A DNA stretch of 34,598 nt, taken from assembly GCA_023380305.1 (NCBI GenBank), contig JAMCQZ010000004.1:1-34598 (forward strand). Reading direction: 5' to 3'. The notes below the pieces were generated by a model. The model searched no databases. It had not been told where the DNA came from and was given only the letters and a program-made list of their open reading frames with translations. Position 1 is the first letter of the stretch; every line of letters begins with the position of its first letter. Of the stretch, positions 5,758-12,878 are shown piece by piece. Source of the DNA: Patescibacteria group bacterium. Its GTDB lineage: Bacteria > Patescibacteriota > Minisyncoccia > UBA6257 > Colwellbacteraceae. The position numbers were made by a program, and so were the translations under genes.

Positions 5758-7752
5758 ATGACACATTTATCAAGTAGAAAGACTTTTCTATTGGTATTGT
5801 GGTTGACGGCTCTCTTCGCGACTGGAGAGCTTTTTTGTACTCATAGGGTTGAAGCCGCGGATAATTATGCACAAACGATTGTTTTAAATCCAGGCTGGAA
5901 TATTGTTTCCACTCCGAGGCTTTTAAGCAGTCATGTCTTTTCTGTCGATGCGATAAGCCAAAACTTTGATATTTATACCTTGAATCCAACCGATCCTTCA
6001 GGGTGGTCGACAATGGCCGGGATTAATCAAGTAGAGTTCAAACCGTTGTTTGGGTATTTTATTAATAATAAAACCGGTGTCAATCAAACATTAATTTTTA
6101 ATTACCAACAGGGCCTTAACCCAAATCAACGATTATTTCAAAGGAACTTTAATACGATCGGTTGGTATTCAATTGGCGCAGCGCAACCAACCTATACAAA
6201 AATTAAATGCGCAAATACCACCGATACTAATAATGTCTCTAAAATATTAACTTCAATCAAAGATGCTTATAGTCAATTGATTGATTTTACTAATGAAGAT
6301 TATGACATTAATAATCAGACTAGCGTTAATTCAGCTCGTATCGGCGATTCGTGGAAGGCGGTCATTGCTGACGACGCCGATGATATGAACGACTTACGAG
6401 AATTAAAAGGATATGCTGTATATATTAATAAGTCTTCTTCTTTTATTGGAACGCAAAATATTGATCCAGTAGTCGATGAATGTGTTGAGCTTGATTTAAC
6501 GCCACCGATTATTACATTAAGCGGGCCTTCGACTATTAATCTTAATGCCGGTGAAAACTATATCGAGTTAGGCGCTACAGCTATGGATAATATCGATGGC
6601 GATGTCGCGGTAACAATAAATGGCAATATCGATACTTCTGTGTCAGGAACACAATATGTGTTATATAACGCTGTTGATGCCGCCGGAAATCATGCTATAC
6701 AAGCAACACGGATGGTTATTATCCATACTACGCCTGATTTTCTGTCTTCATCGGATAGCACTTTGACCCCGATCGATCAGAACGTTATCGGCCCGGTTTC
6801 TCAAGTGGTCCTTGGCTACTTGAAGATTACCGCCCAGAACGAGGATCAGGATCTTCGCAGATTGCTTTTGAGCTCCACCGCGACTGTGGCCGCCGACTTG
6901 AGGACCGTCGCTTCGAGCGTTGCCCTTTACGATGGCAACACCCAGGTGACCAACTTCAATGCTCCGCTGGCTGCTGGTGGAACTTGTATCACCGCTGCTG
7001 ATGAGGCTGCTGGTGATGTCTGCTTCGCTGCGACTGATGTCTTGACCCCGACTACCTTCAGCTTGAACACGCCGAAGACTTTGAAGGTTGTTGCTAACCT
7101 TTTGACTCCGGCTGCTGAAGATATAACCGAATATTTATTTATTCGACCAGGTAAATTAGAGTTGCTTGGTAAGACCTCTGGTGTTGTCGCTTCGAACGGC
7201 GCTTTGATTGATCTTCGCACGACCACTTCTTTGGGCACCGGCGGTACCTATACCGTCCGCTCGAACGTTGTGGAAGTCGTGAAGGACGCGACCTCTCCTT
7301 CGGGAAGTGTCCGCGGCACCTTCGTCAATCACGGCATCTGGCAGTTCACCGCTAACGGCACTGCTGCGACCTTGGATATCGGCCGTTTGATCTTTACCTC
7401 CCGCGTCGGCTTGCCGAACGTGGCTGGTAATGCTGCGACTGCCGCTATGTTCAGGTTGTACAATGTGACCACCGGCGCGGTTATCACTCCGGTAACGATC
7501 ACTGTTAACAACGCCGCCGGCACCGTAACCTTTGATGGCATTCCTTCCGGTCAGCTTCAGTTGACCCGCGGTATCGCCCAGAAGGTCGCCTTGCAGGTGA
7601 CTACCACTTCGACCGCTGTCTGGCCGATCAACACCCAGCTTCAGTGGAGCTTGACTACTCGAGATTCAATAGATGTAACAAGTGGTGGCGCTGGCTATGG
7701 CGCGACCACCTGGTCGTTCCCGGCTGACGCGAACACTGTCACTCTTCCATAA
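5758..7752 (+). CDS. Secreted S-layer-like chimeric protein with DUF5011-like domain
   Basis: 664 aa. A signal peptide (cut near VEA-ADN, about residue 33) leads into a domain at 37-240 starting IVLNPGWNIVSTPRLL, of a type I associate with Patescibacteria surface proteins. Residues 246-323 are Ig-like and resemble DUF5011 (LTPPIITLSG, LGATAMDNIDGD, YNAVDAAGNHA). Residues 330-664 appear to be two beta-rich S-layer-type repeats. From about nt 6735 codon use shifts abruptly from AT-rich to a strongly biased GC-richer set (ACC, GGC, TTG, AAC), interrupted by AT-rich patches near 7119-7166 and 7660-7692. It ends directly against the ATG of the dockerin gene (TAAATG). No anchor is visible. Probably a surface layer or adhesin component; partner and ligand unknown. 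Confidence 0.85.
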   Translation: MTHLSSRKTFLLVLWLTALFATGELFCTHRVEAADNYAQTIVLNPGWNIVSTPRLLSSHVFSVDAISQNFDIYTLNPTDPSGWSTMAGINQVEFKPLFGYFINNKTGVNQTLIFNYQQGLNPNQRLFQRNFNTIGWYSIGAAQPTYTKIKCANTTDTNNVSKILTSIKDAYSQLIDFTNEDYDINNQTSVNSARIGDSWKAVIADDADDMNDLRELKGYAVYINKSSSFIGTQNIDPVVDECVELDLTPPIITLSGPSTINLNAGENYIELGATAMDNIDGDVAVTINGNIDTSVSGTQYVLYNAVDAAGNHAIQATRMVIIHTTPDFLSSSDSTLTPIDQNVIGPVSQVVLGYLKITAQNEDQDLRRLLLSSTATVAADLRTVASSVALYDGNTQVTNFNAPLAAGGTCITAADEAAGDVCFAATDVLTPTTFSLNTPKTLKVVANLLTPAAEDITEYLFIRPGKLELLGKTSGVVASNGALIDLRTTTSLGTGGTYTVRSNVVEVVKDATSPSGSVRGTFVNHGIWQFTANGTAATLDIGRLIFTSRVGLPNVAGNAATAAMFRLYNVTTGAVITPVTITVNNAAGTVTFDGIPSGQLQLTRGIAQKVALQVTTTSTAVWPINTQLQWSLTTRDSIDVTSGGAGYGATTWSFPADANTVTLP

Positions 7753-8424
7753 ATGCGTCTCTTTAATACTTCATTAAAGCTCTTAATGGTAGTTTCTTAC
7801 TTTTTGAGCCATGCTAGTATGGCTCAAGCCACAATGTTTCCGGACTTTCCAATGGCTTTTTGGGGTAGTGTGACTATTGATGGTGTGGCGGCGCCAGCGG
7901 GGACTATAGTTCGCGCTTATTATGGTAATGTTTTAGCCGGGGAAATCATTCTTAAAGAGAGCGGCATTTATGGTTATGCTGATTCTATAAAACAGAAAAT
8001 GCTTGTGAAATCAGGAAGTGGACAAATTACTTTTAAATTAAAACCCATCTCCGGGTTAGAGACAGAGGGATTAGTACTGATTATTTATCCGCAATTTACA
8101 AGCGGATTGACGGTTAATAAATCATTAAGTTTTATCACTCAATCTCAAGCAGCCAATAATATAAATAATACTGGTGGCGGAGGAGGTGGCGGGGGAAGCT
8201 TGTCAAATAGTTTCGAATCCTCGGCGAATAACGCGACAGATAATACCAATTTATCTTATTCAAAAGGAGACGCTAATCATGATGGTAAGATTGATCTTCT
8301 CGATTTCAATACATTAATGGTGAATTGGAATCAAACAGAGGTTAATAACAACGCTGATTTTAATAATGATGGCAAGGTCGACATCTTTGACTTTAATTTA
8401 TTAATGATTAATTGGACAAAATAA
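7753..8424 (+). CDS. Secreted protein with C-terminal dockerin-like domain
   Basis: 223 aa. Signal peptide 1-26 (ASMAQA cut site), a beta domain at about 30-130 (FWGSVTIDGVAAPAG, an extracellular carrier-type fold), a low-complexity linker with eight glycines (141-148), then two EF-hand-like calcium loops: DANHDGKIDLLD (173-184) and DFNNDGKVDIFD (202-213), each followed by FN-LM-NW. Duplicated loops with D/N/D/D/D ligand positions define type I dockerins. Dockerins bind cohesins with calcium, and a membrane-anchored cohesin-like protein is encoded 1 nt downstream, so the pair may assemble at the cell surface. AT-rich codon use matches the operon. The dockerin call is strong; the pairing is inference. 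Confidence 0.9.
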   Translation: MRLFNTSLKLLMVVSYFLSHASMAQATMFPDFPMAFWGSVTIDGVAAPAGTIVRAYYGNVLAGEIILKESGIYGYADSIKQKMLVKSGSGQITFKLKPISGLETEGLVLIIYPQFTSGLTVNKSLSFITQSQAANNINNTGGGGGGGGSLSNSFESSANNATDNTNLSYSKGDANHDGKIDLLDFNTLMVNWNQTEVNNNADFNNDGKVDIFDFNLLMINWTK

Positions 8425-8425
8425 A

Positions 8426-9172
8426 ATGAAGAAACAATATTATTTCACCTTTCTATTAATAATCGTGATAGTAGCTTGTCATAATCAAGCACAAGCAGCT
8501 ACTATAAAACTTGATCCGGAAAACAAAACATTGATAGAAGGCCAGTCTTTCCAGGTGGATATTAATATTTTCCCCGGAGAAAGCCGGGTTTATACCGTAA
8601 AAGCTGTAATCGATTATCCTGCCGAGTATTTAAGGTTAACGTCTTTTAACTTCGTTGATCAGTGGCTGCCATTAGCTCAATCGGACTATAGCGTCATAGA
8701 TAATGTGAACGGGCGCTTAATTAAGACCGCTGGCTATCCTGGTGGCATAAATAGTATTACTAAATTAGGGACAGCCATCTTCGTACCCCAGAAAATAGGA
8801 GGGGCCAAAGTTTCAACGGCCGCAGATTCGGCGATATTAGATAACAATAATCGTAATATATTCGATAATATTGCCGCGCAAGCAAGTTTTAAACTTGTTG
8901 CCGCTTTACAACCAGATCTTCAAATACCAGTTAAAACTTCAGAACTTCCTTTCGAGGAAGAAACGTTGTTGCCGAGCCCGGAAATTATCAAGCCGATTAA
9001 GCCCAATGTCTTATTACTTGCTATGGCCTTTGTTTTATTACCATTCAATCCCATTTTCTTCTTAGCGATAGCTTTTGCCGCACTTGCTGGAGCTTTTACG
9101 TTTCATAAAACGCGACGTGATATAGCGGTTCATTTTAATGTAAAAGATAAAATACGGTTATTAAGAAAATGA
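8426..9172 (+). CDS. Membrane-anchored cohesin-like protein
   Basis: 248 aa. Signal peptide 1-25 (QAQA-A), then a cohesin-like beta sandwich (25-158): IKLDPENKTLIEGQSFQVDI, AVIDYPAEYL, RLIKTAGYPGG, LGTAIFVPQKIGG, and a closing strand with AILDNNNRNIF. A proline-rich linker (about 160-192) leads to a hydrophobic stretch (194-226) that can cross the membrane, with a basic cytoplasmic tail (KTRRD...LLRK). The order signal, cohesin, stalk, anchor is what an anchoring scaffoldin needs. It closes the three-gene operon, 1 nt after the dockerin gene, and ends in TGA, so UGA is a stop here. Cohesin-like domains in CPR are known but binding partners are largely unproven. Confidence 0.85.
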   Translation: MKKQYYFTFLLIIVIVACHNQAQAATIKLDPENKTLIEGQSFQVDINIFPGESRVYTVKAVIDYPAEYLRLTSFNFVDQWLPLAQSDYSVIDNVNGRLIKTAGYPGGINSITKLGTAIFVPQKIGGAKVSTAADSAILDNNNRNIFDNIAAQASFKLVAALQPDLQIPVKTSELPFEEETLLPSPEIIKPIKPNVLLLAMAFVLLPFNPIFFLAIAFAALAGAFTFHKTRRDIAVHFNVKDKIRLLRK

Positions 9173-9211
9173 TTAAAGCTTCTATAGAGCATAGCATTTA
9201 GATGCGGAGGT

Positions 9212-9970
9212 TTAGAGGTAGCCGATTTGTTTCAACCAGTATTCGTTTTCCCATTCCCAGAGTCTTTTGGCTCCGAGGAAGGCCTGGTAGTCGTTGATGA
9301 AGTAGGGGAATTCCTGGAGTTCGATTTCGCCCTGGATTTCGGACCATTCGTGGTCGCAGAGCCCCGGATTCCGGCCGTTGAAGCCTTTTATTTTTTCGCG
9401 TCCGCCTTTGACGCGGCGCGTCGCTCCGCATTTGCGGCATTTCTGGTTTTGATCGATCCGCAGGATCCAACGAGTTGAGAGATCGCGCATTTCTTTTTGA
9501 AGGGGGACGAGATAGGCAGAGGTTTGGAGGTTGTAGTCGCGGTAGATCGCCTGGGAAGTTTTGATGTCGAGCACGCCGAATTTACCGTTGATCGTCGCCA
9601 AGGCGTCTACGGTTCCGGCATAGCGATCGTCGCGGTTCACAACTTTATGTTCGACCCATTCGGGATTGGCGATGATGCGGCAGTCTTCGTTAAATTTCAA
9701 AAAAGCGTCGACTGCCGGCTTGACCGCTGGGTTGGTAGAAGGGGATTTGCCGAGAAGGATGTCTTCGATGGCGTTGTGGACCAGGGTCCCTTCGTCGGCG
9801 GATTGTTTCTTTATGGCCTCGCCCTCGTCGAAGCTCGCAAGCTCGGCGTAGTACCTGTAGAGGGCCGGCTTGGCCTTGATGCTCACGATGCTCGTCACGC
9901 GGGGATACCAGACGTTCTCAAGCCCGTAGCCGTTCGCCGCTTTGAATTGGTCGATGTTCGAATAGTACAT
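9212..9970 (-). CDS. PD-(D/E)XK nuclease-family protein with Cys/His insert
   Basis: 252 aa. The RecB/Cas4-like nuclease core is visible as EGTLVHNAIEDIL (helix with E/H), YAGTVDALA (D122), GVLDIKTSQ (D135-x-K137) and YNLQTSAY (Q149), the order and spacing of the PDDEXK_1 group. Between the core and the C-terminus is an insert with C178-x2-C181 and C205-D-H207, likely a zinc or Fe-S knuckle. It starts 6 nt after the murC stop, so the two are co-transcribed. No helicase partner is near. It may act in DNA repair or recombination; the link to murC is probably only operon packing. Confidence 0.8.
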   Translation of the reverse strand: MYYSNIDQFKAANGYGLENVWYPRVTSIVSIKAKPALYRYYAELASFDEGEAIKKQSADEGTLVHNAIEDILLGKSPSTNPAVKPAVDAFLKFNEDCRIIANPEWVEHKVVNRDDRYAGTVDALATINGKFGVLDIKTSQAIYRDYNLQTSAYLVPLQKEMRDLSTRWILRIDQNQKCRKCGATRRVKGGREKIKGFNGRNPGLCDHEWSEIQGEIELQEFPYFINDYQAFLGAKRLWEWENEYWLKQIGYL

Positions 9971-9976
9971 AAGCAG

Positions 9977-11326
9977 TTATTTTAATAGTTTGTCCGTCAA
10001 AGTGAAAATATTCCCGGCTCCCATCATAACGACCACGTTGTCTTTCTTGGCTTCTTTGATTTCTTCGAGGGTGATTTTCAAAATGTCGGCTGTTTCCGGG
10101 CAATCCGGCAGGTAGCTCACGTCCTTAATTCTGTTCTGATTGGCAACGGCTGCCGCCAAATCCTCCGAAGTAATATTTTGCGACACTTCCTCGCGGCCGG
10201 CCACCTGGTAGACGTCGAGGAGGATCAAATGATCGGCCGTGTTGAAAGCCTTGCTGAAATCGTTGAATAGCGCTTCTAGGCGTTTGGCTTGGTGGGGTTG
10301 GAAAACGCAGACCAGATTGGAGTTCGGGAATTTTTCCTTGAGCGCTTGGAGCGAAGCCTTGATCTCGGTCGGATGGTGAGCGTAGTCGTCGAAGATTTTG
10401 AATCCGGATTTGGCCTCGCCGCGGTATTCGAGCCGGCGCCAGATGCCGGTGAATTCCGAAAGCGCTTTAAAAACGGTTTTCTCGTCGATGCCGAGGTTTA
10501 AAGCAAGGGTCATCGCTCCCAGGGCGTTTGAAACATTGTGCTTGCCCGGAACTTTCAGAAGATCTTTGATTTTTGTCCGGCGCCTGTCTTTGAGCGAATA
10601 CCAGGCGACGTGGCTGCTTTTGAGGGACGGATAAATGGAGACGATATTCTCGTTGTCCTTGTTTAAAACAACGAAACCGTCCTTGTCTACTTGGTTCAAA
10701 AATTTGATGAATGATTTTTTAATGTCCCCGAGGTCTTTATAGAAGTCGAGGTGTTCGAGATCGATGTTCGTCACCAGAGCTGCCCAAGGATGGTAGTTCC
10801 AAAACGATCCGTCGTACTCGTCGGCTTCGACTATGAGGTAATCGCTTTTGCCGGATCTGAAATTGGAGCCGTCGATCTTGCTGCCCAAGATTAAAGTCGG
10901 ATCAAATCCGGCCTCTTCGAGGATGTTGGCGACCATGGCCGTGGTCGTGCTTTTGCCGTGGGCTCCGGCGATGGCGATGGTTTTATAATCGTTCATGACC
11001 CGGCCCAAGGCCTCGGCATAGGTTAAAATCTCCATGTTTCTGGCCTTGGCCTCCTTGATTTCCGGATTTTTGGCCAAAATAGCCGCCGAACGCACCAAAA
11101 GACTGGCGTTTTCGGGAATATTCGAGGATTTATGGCCAATTTTGATTTTTGCGCCCTTTTTAGCCAAATCCTTGAGTATTTGGCTATCTTGGATGTCAGA
11201 ACCGCTTACAGCCCAATTTTGAGCCAAAAACCAGGAAGCCAGGCTGCTCATGCCAATACCGCCGATGCCCACGAAGTGGACGGCTTTGTAAGATTCGGAT
11301 TTTTTTAATTTAAGGCTTTTAGGCAT
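9977..11326 (-). CDS. murC: UDP-N-acetylmuramate--L-alanine ligase
   Basis: 449 aa, slightly shorter than the common 460-490. It adds L-Ala to UDP-MurNAc in the cytoplasm, the first step of the peptide stem. Visible motifs are the N-terminal Rossmann loop VGIGGIGMSS (19-28), the ATP P-loop GAHGKSTTT (121-129), VTNIDLEHLDFY and FDDYAHHPTEI of the Mur ligase central and C-terminal domains. It is separated from the other peptidoglycan genes, which lie at 20092-24660. Upstream is a 336-nt non-coding stretch with no -10 at leaderless distance, so unlike its neighbours murC probably has a long 5' leader. Confidence 0.96.
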   Translation of the reverse strand: MPKSLKLKKSESYKAVHFVGIGGIGMSSLASWFLAQNWAVSGSDIQDSQILKDLAKKGAKIKIGHKSSNIPENASLLVRSAAILAKNPEIKEAKARNMEILTYAEALGRVMNDYKTIAIAGAHGKSTTTAMVANILEEAGFDPTLILGSKIDGSNFRSGKSDYLIVEADEYDGSFWNYHPWAALVTNIDLEHLDFYKDLGDIKKSFIKFLNQVDKDGFVVLNKDNENIVSIYPSLKSSHVAWYSLKDRRRTKIKDLLKVPGKHNVSNALGAMTLALNLGIDEKTVFKALSEFTGIWRRLEYRGEAKSGFKIFDDYAHHPTEIKASLQALKEKFPNSNLVCVFQPHQAKRLEALFNDFSKAFNTADHLILLDVYQVAGREEVSQNITSEDLAAAVANQNRIKDVSYLPDCPETADILKITLEEIKEAKKDNVVVMMGAGNIFTLTDKLLK

Positions 11327-11662
11327 AGGTCTCGGAGAGGCGGGCTTTGGTTGATTGTGGAATCAAAGTGAATAAATAACAAATATATTGATGCTTTGCG
11401 GCTACGGCCTCAGCTCTTTAAAAGCCTACGGGGGAGAGCTTAAAAGGTTTATCTCTATAACAGCTGTCGTAAAAGATATATTATGCGACAACCATAATGC
11501 CGGAATGTTATATACTCTCCTTTCTTCATCAAGGCACCCGTCGCTTTGTTAAGTATAAATGCGTCCGCTTGCCGGCGCAATTTAAAATAATGACAGACCG
11601 CATTATTTTATCCGATGTCAAAGGGTTTGATTTTCGTGAATCAATACTTTAAGAGGAAGTTT
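11327..11662. other. Gene-free stretch upstream of murC, possible leader or ncRNA
   Basis: No convincing gene. On the minus strand a promoter-like pair TTGCGC / TATACT with 17-nt spacing lies near 11550-11580 and would give a roughly 210-nt leader for murC or a separate RNA. Several hairpins follow: TGTCG/CGACA arms around 11465-11491, AGCTCT/AGAGCT arms around 11411-11440, and TTGATT-GTGG-AATCAA (11351-11366). A 24-codon frame beginning near 11530 has no support. I do not recognise tmRNA, 6S or SRP RNA signatures. Confidence 0.4.
11583..11610. repeat. Perfect 10-bp inverted repeat downstream of the glycosylation operon
   Basis: TAAAATAATG (11583-11592) and CATTATTTTA (11601-11610) are perfect reverse complements around an 8-nt loop. 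The repeat lies 52 nt after the stop of the 175-aa gene on the minus strand. The AT-only lower stem and short T-rich right arm could stop transcription weakly, or the palindrome could be a protein-binding site. Confidence 0.5.
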
Positions 11663-12190
11663 TTATTTGAAAAAATTTACTCTTACGGCTTGAAAATGGT
11701 CTTTGGTGAAAATGTCCCTGTTGGTTTCCGATTCCACAAGGCCGATGCTTACGTTCGTGCCGACCGTGATATCGGCAAGGGCGTAGCTCTTGTCGGTTTT
11801 ATAATTTCCTCCTCCGAGTATGATGTCGGCGTTATCCGTGGAGATCGTAATATTTTTGGAGGCGATCGGCGTTTTGGGATAAATTTGTGCGATATCGGCT
11901 TTGATGATTATCGCGTTGTGCTGGATATCGGGATCTTCCAAAACCGTTCCGCCTATGACGCCGCGAGGAAAGTCTGAATTAACTTTTAAGATTCGCCCCT
12001 GAAATTCGATCGATGTACGATCGTCCCCCATCCCCTCTGTCCTTGATTGTCCTGGTTGTTGAGGGCTGAAAATCCCCTGCGGGTTTTTTATATAATAAAC
12101 ATAGACTCCTATGATAACTGCCGCCATCATTAAGGCGATGACGATAAATCTGTAGAGGCTTTGTTTATTCTTTGATATTCTTTCGGGCAT
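11663..12190 (-). CDS. Membrane-anchored protein of unknown function, 175 aa
   Basis: A basic N-terminus (MPERISKNK) and one membrane helix (about 14-33) precede an extracellular part: a Pro/Gln-rich stalk (about 38-55) and a beta-rich domain (about 58-175; EFQGRILKVNSDF, ISTDNADIILGGGNY, ADITVGTNVSIGL). The repeated short strands resemble small OB-like or beta-barrel exported domains, but I cannot name a family. It is the last gene of the glycosylation operon, 1 nt after the GT2 gene, which suggests a role at the same envelope site. The gene is very likely real because of the tight spacing. Confidence 0.75.
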   Translation of the reverse strand: MPERISKNKQSLYRFIVIALMMAAVIIGVYVYYIKNPQGIFSPQQPGQSRTEGMGDDRTSIEFQGRILKVNSDFPRGVIGGTVLEDPDIQHNAIIIKADIAQIYPKTPIASKNITISTDNADIILGGGNYKTDKSYALADITVGTNVSIGLVESETNRDIFTKDHFQAVRVNFFK

Positions 12191-12191
12191 T

Positions 12192-12872
12192 TTATGGTTT
12201 GAATGCTTTATATTTGATCAAAGTGGCGATTGACCGCACCGCGTCTATCGGCCTGATTTTTTTACCCTGTTTTATCGTTCTGGGGTAATAGTTGATCGGC
12301 ACTTCGACGATGTGCGCTCCCATTCGCGAAACTTTAGCCGTCACTTCTTCGCAAAAATTAAATCTTGGCTCAGCAAGTGGAATCTTTTTGAAAAGTTCCG
12401 CCTCGAATCCTTTATAGCAAGTGTTTAGATCGGTGAGTCGTATTCCGTAAAGCAGATTTCCTATGACGGTGATCATCTGTCCGCCGAGATAAAATGCGAG
12501 CGAATTCCACTGATTTTTTTTCAAACGGCGGGATCCATAAACGACTTTTTCTTTTCCCGACAAAATCGGTTCAAGAACGACCGGATAATCCTTCGGGTCA
12601 TATTCGAGATCTCCGTCTTGGATGATTACCGCTGTTCCGGAGACGACGGCCTGGGCGCTTTTGATAGCCGCTCCTTTTCCTTGATTTCGACTATGAATTA
12701 TCAGCGTGAATCCCATTTTGTCTCGCAGTCCCAGAAGTTTTTTTGAAGTGCCGTCTGTCGAGGCATCATCGACCACGATGATTTGTTTCTCGTACGGTGC
12801 TTCCGCGACAGCCTTCAAACACTGCTCGATGGAGTCCGCTTCGTTAAATACCGGTATAATAACGCTTATCAT
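12192..12872 (-). CDS. Family 2 glycosyltransferase (polyprenyl-phosphate sugar synthase-like)
   Basis: 226 aa, the size of a soluble DPM1-type enzyme. The GT-A fold shows SVIIPVFNEADSI at the N-terminus, VVDDASTDGT (34-42), the metal-binding D86-G-D88 in IQDGDLEYDP, and the C-terminal FCEEVTAK plus PINYYPRTIKQGKKI segments typical of dolichyl- or undecaprenyl-phosphate mannose/glucose synthases. It would transfer a nucleotide-activated sugar to a lipid phosphate at the inner membrane face. The 577-aa membrane glycosyltransferase at the head of this operon is the natural user of that product (inference). It lies 6 nt after the radical SAM gene. Confidence 0.92.
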   Translation of the reverse strand: MISVIIPVFNEADSIEQCLKAVAEAPYEKQIIVVDDASTDGTSKKLLGLRDKMGFTLIIHSRNQGKGAAIKSAQAVVSGTAVIIQDGDLEYDPKDYPVVLEPILSGKEKVVYGSRRLKKNQWNSLAFYLGGQMITVIGNLLYGIRLTDLNTCYKGFEAELFKKIPLAEPRFNFCEEVTAKVSRMGAHIVEVPINYYPRTIKQGKKIRPIDAVRSIATLIKYKAFKP

Positions 12873-12878
12873 GGTTGT

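Noticed and set aside
7117-7700. Diversity-generating retroelement variable region
   Set aside because: No reverse transcriptase or template repeat is present, and the AT-rich patches are not confined to adenine-derived changes.
11327-11662. tmRNA, 6S or SRP RNA in the murC upstream region
   Set aside because: I found no tRNA-like end with GGTTCAA, no tag-coding frame, and no GGAAGCAG-type SRP core.
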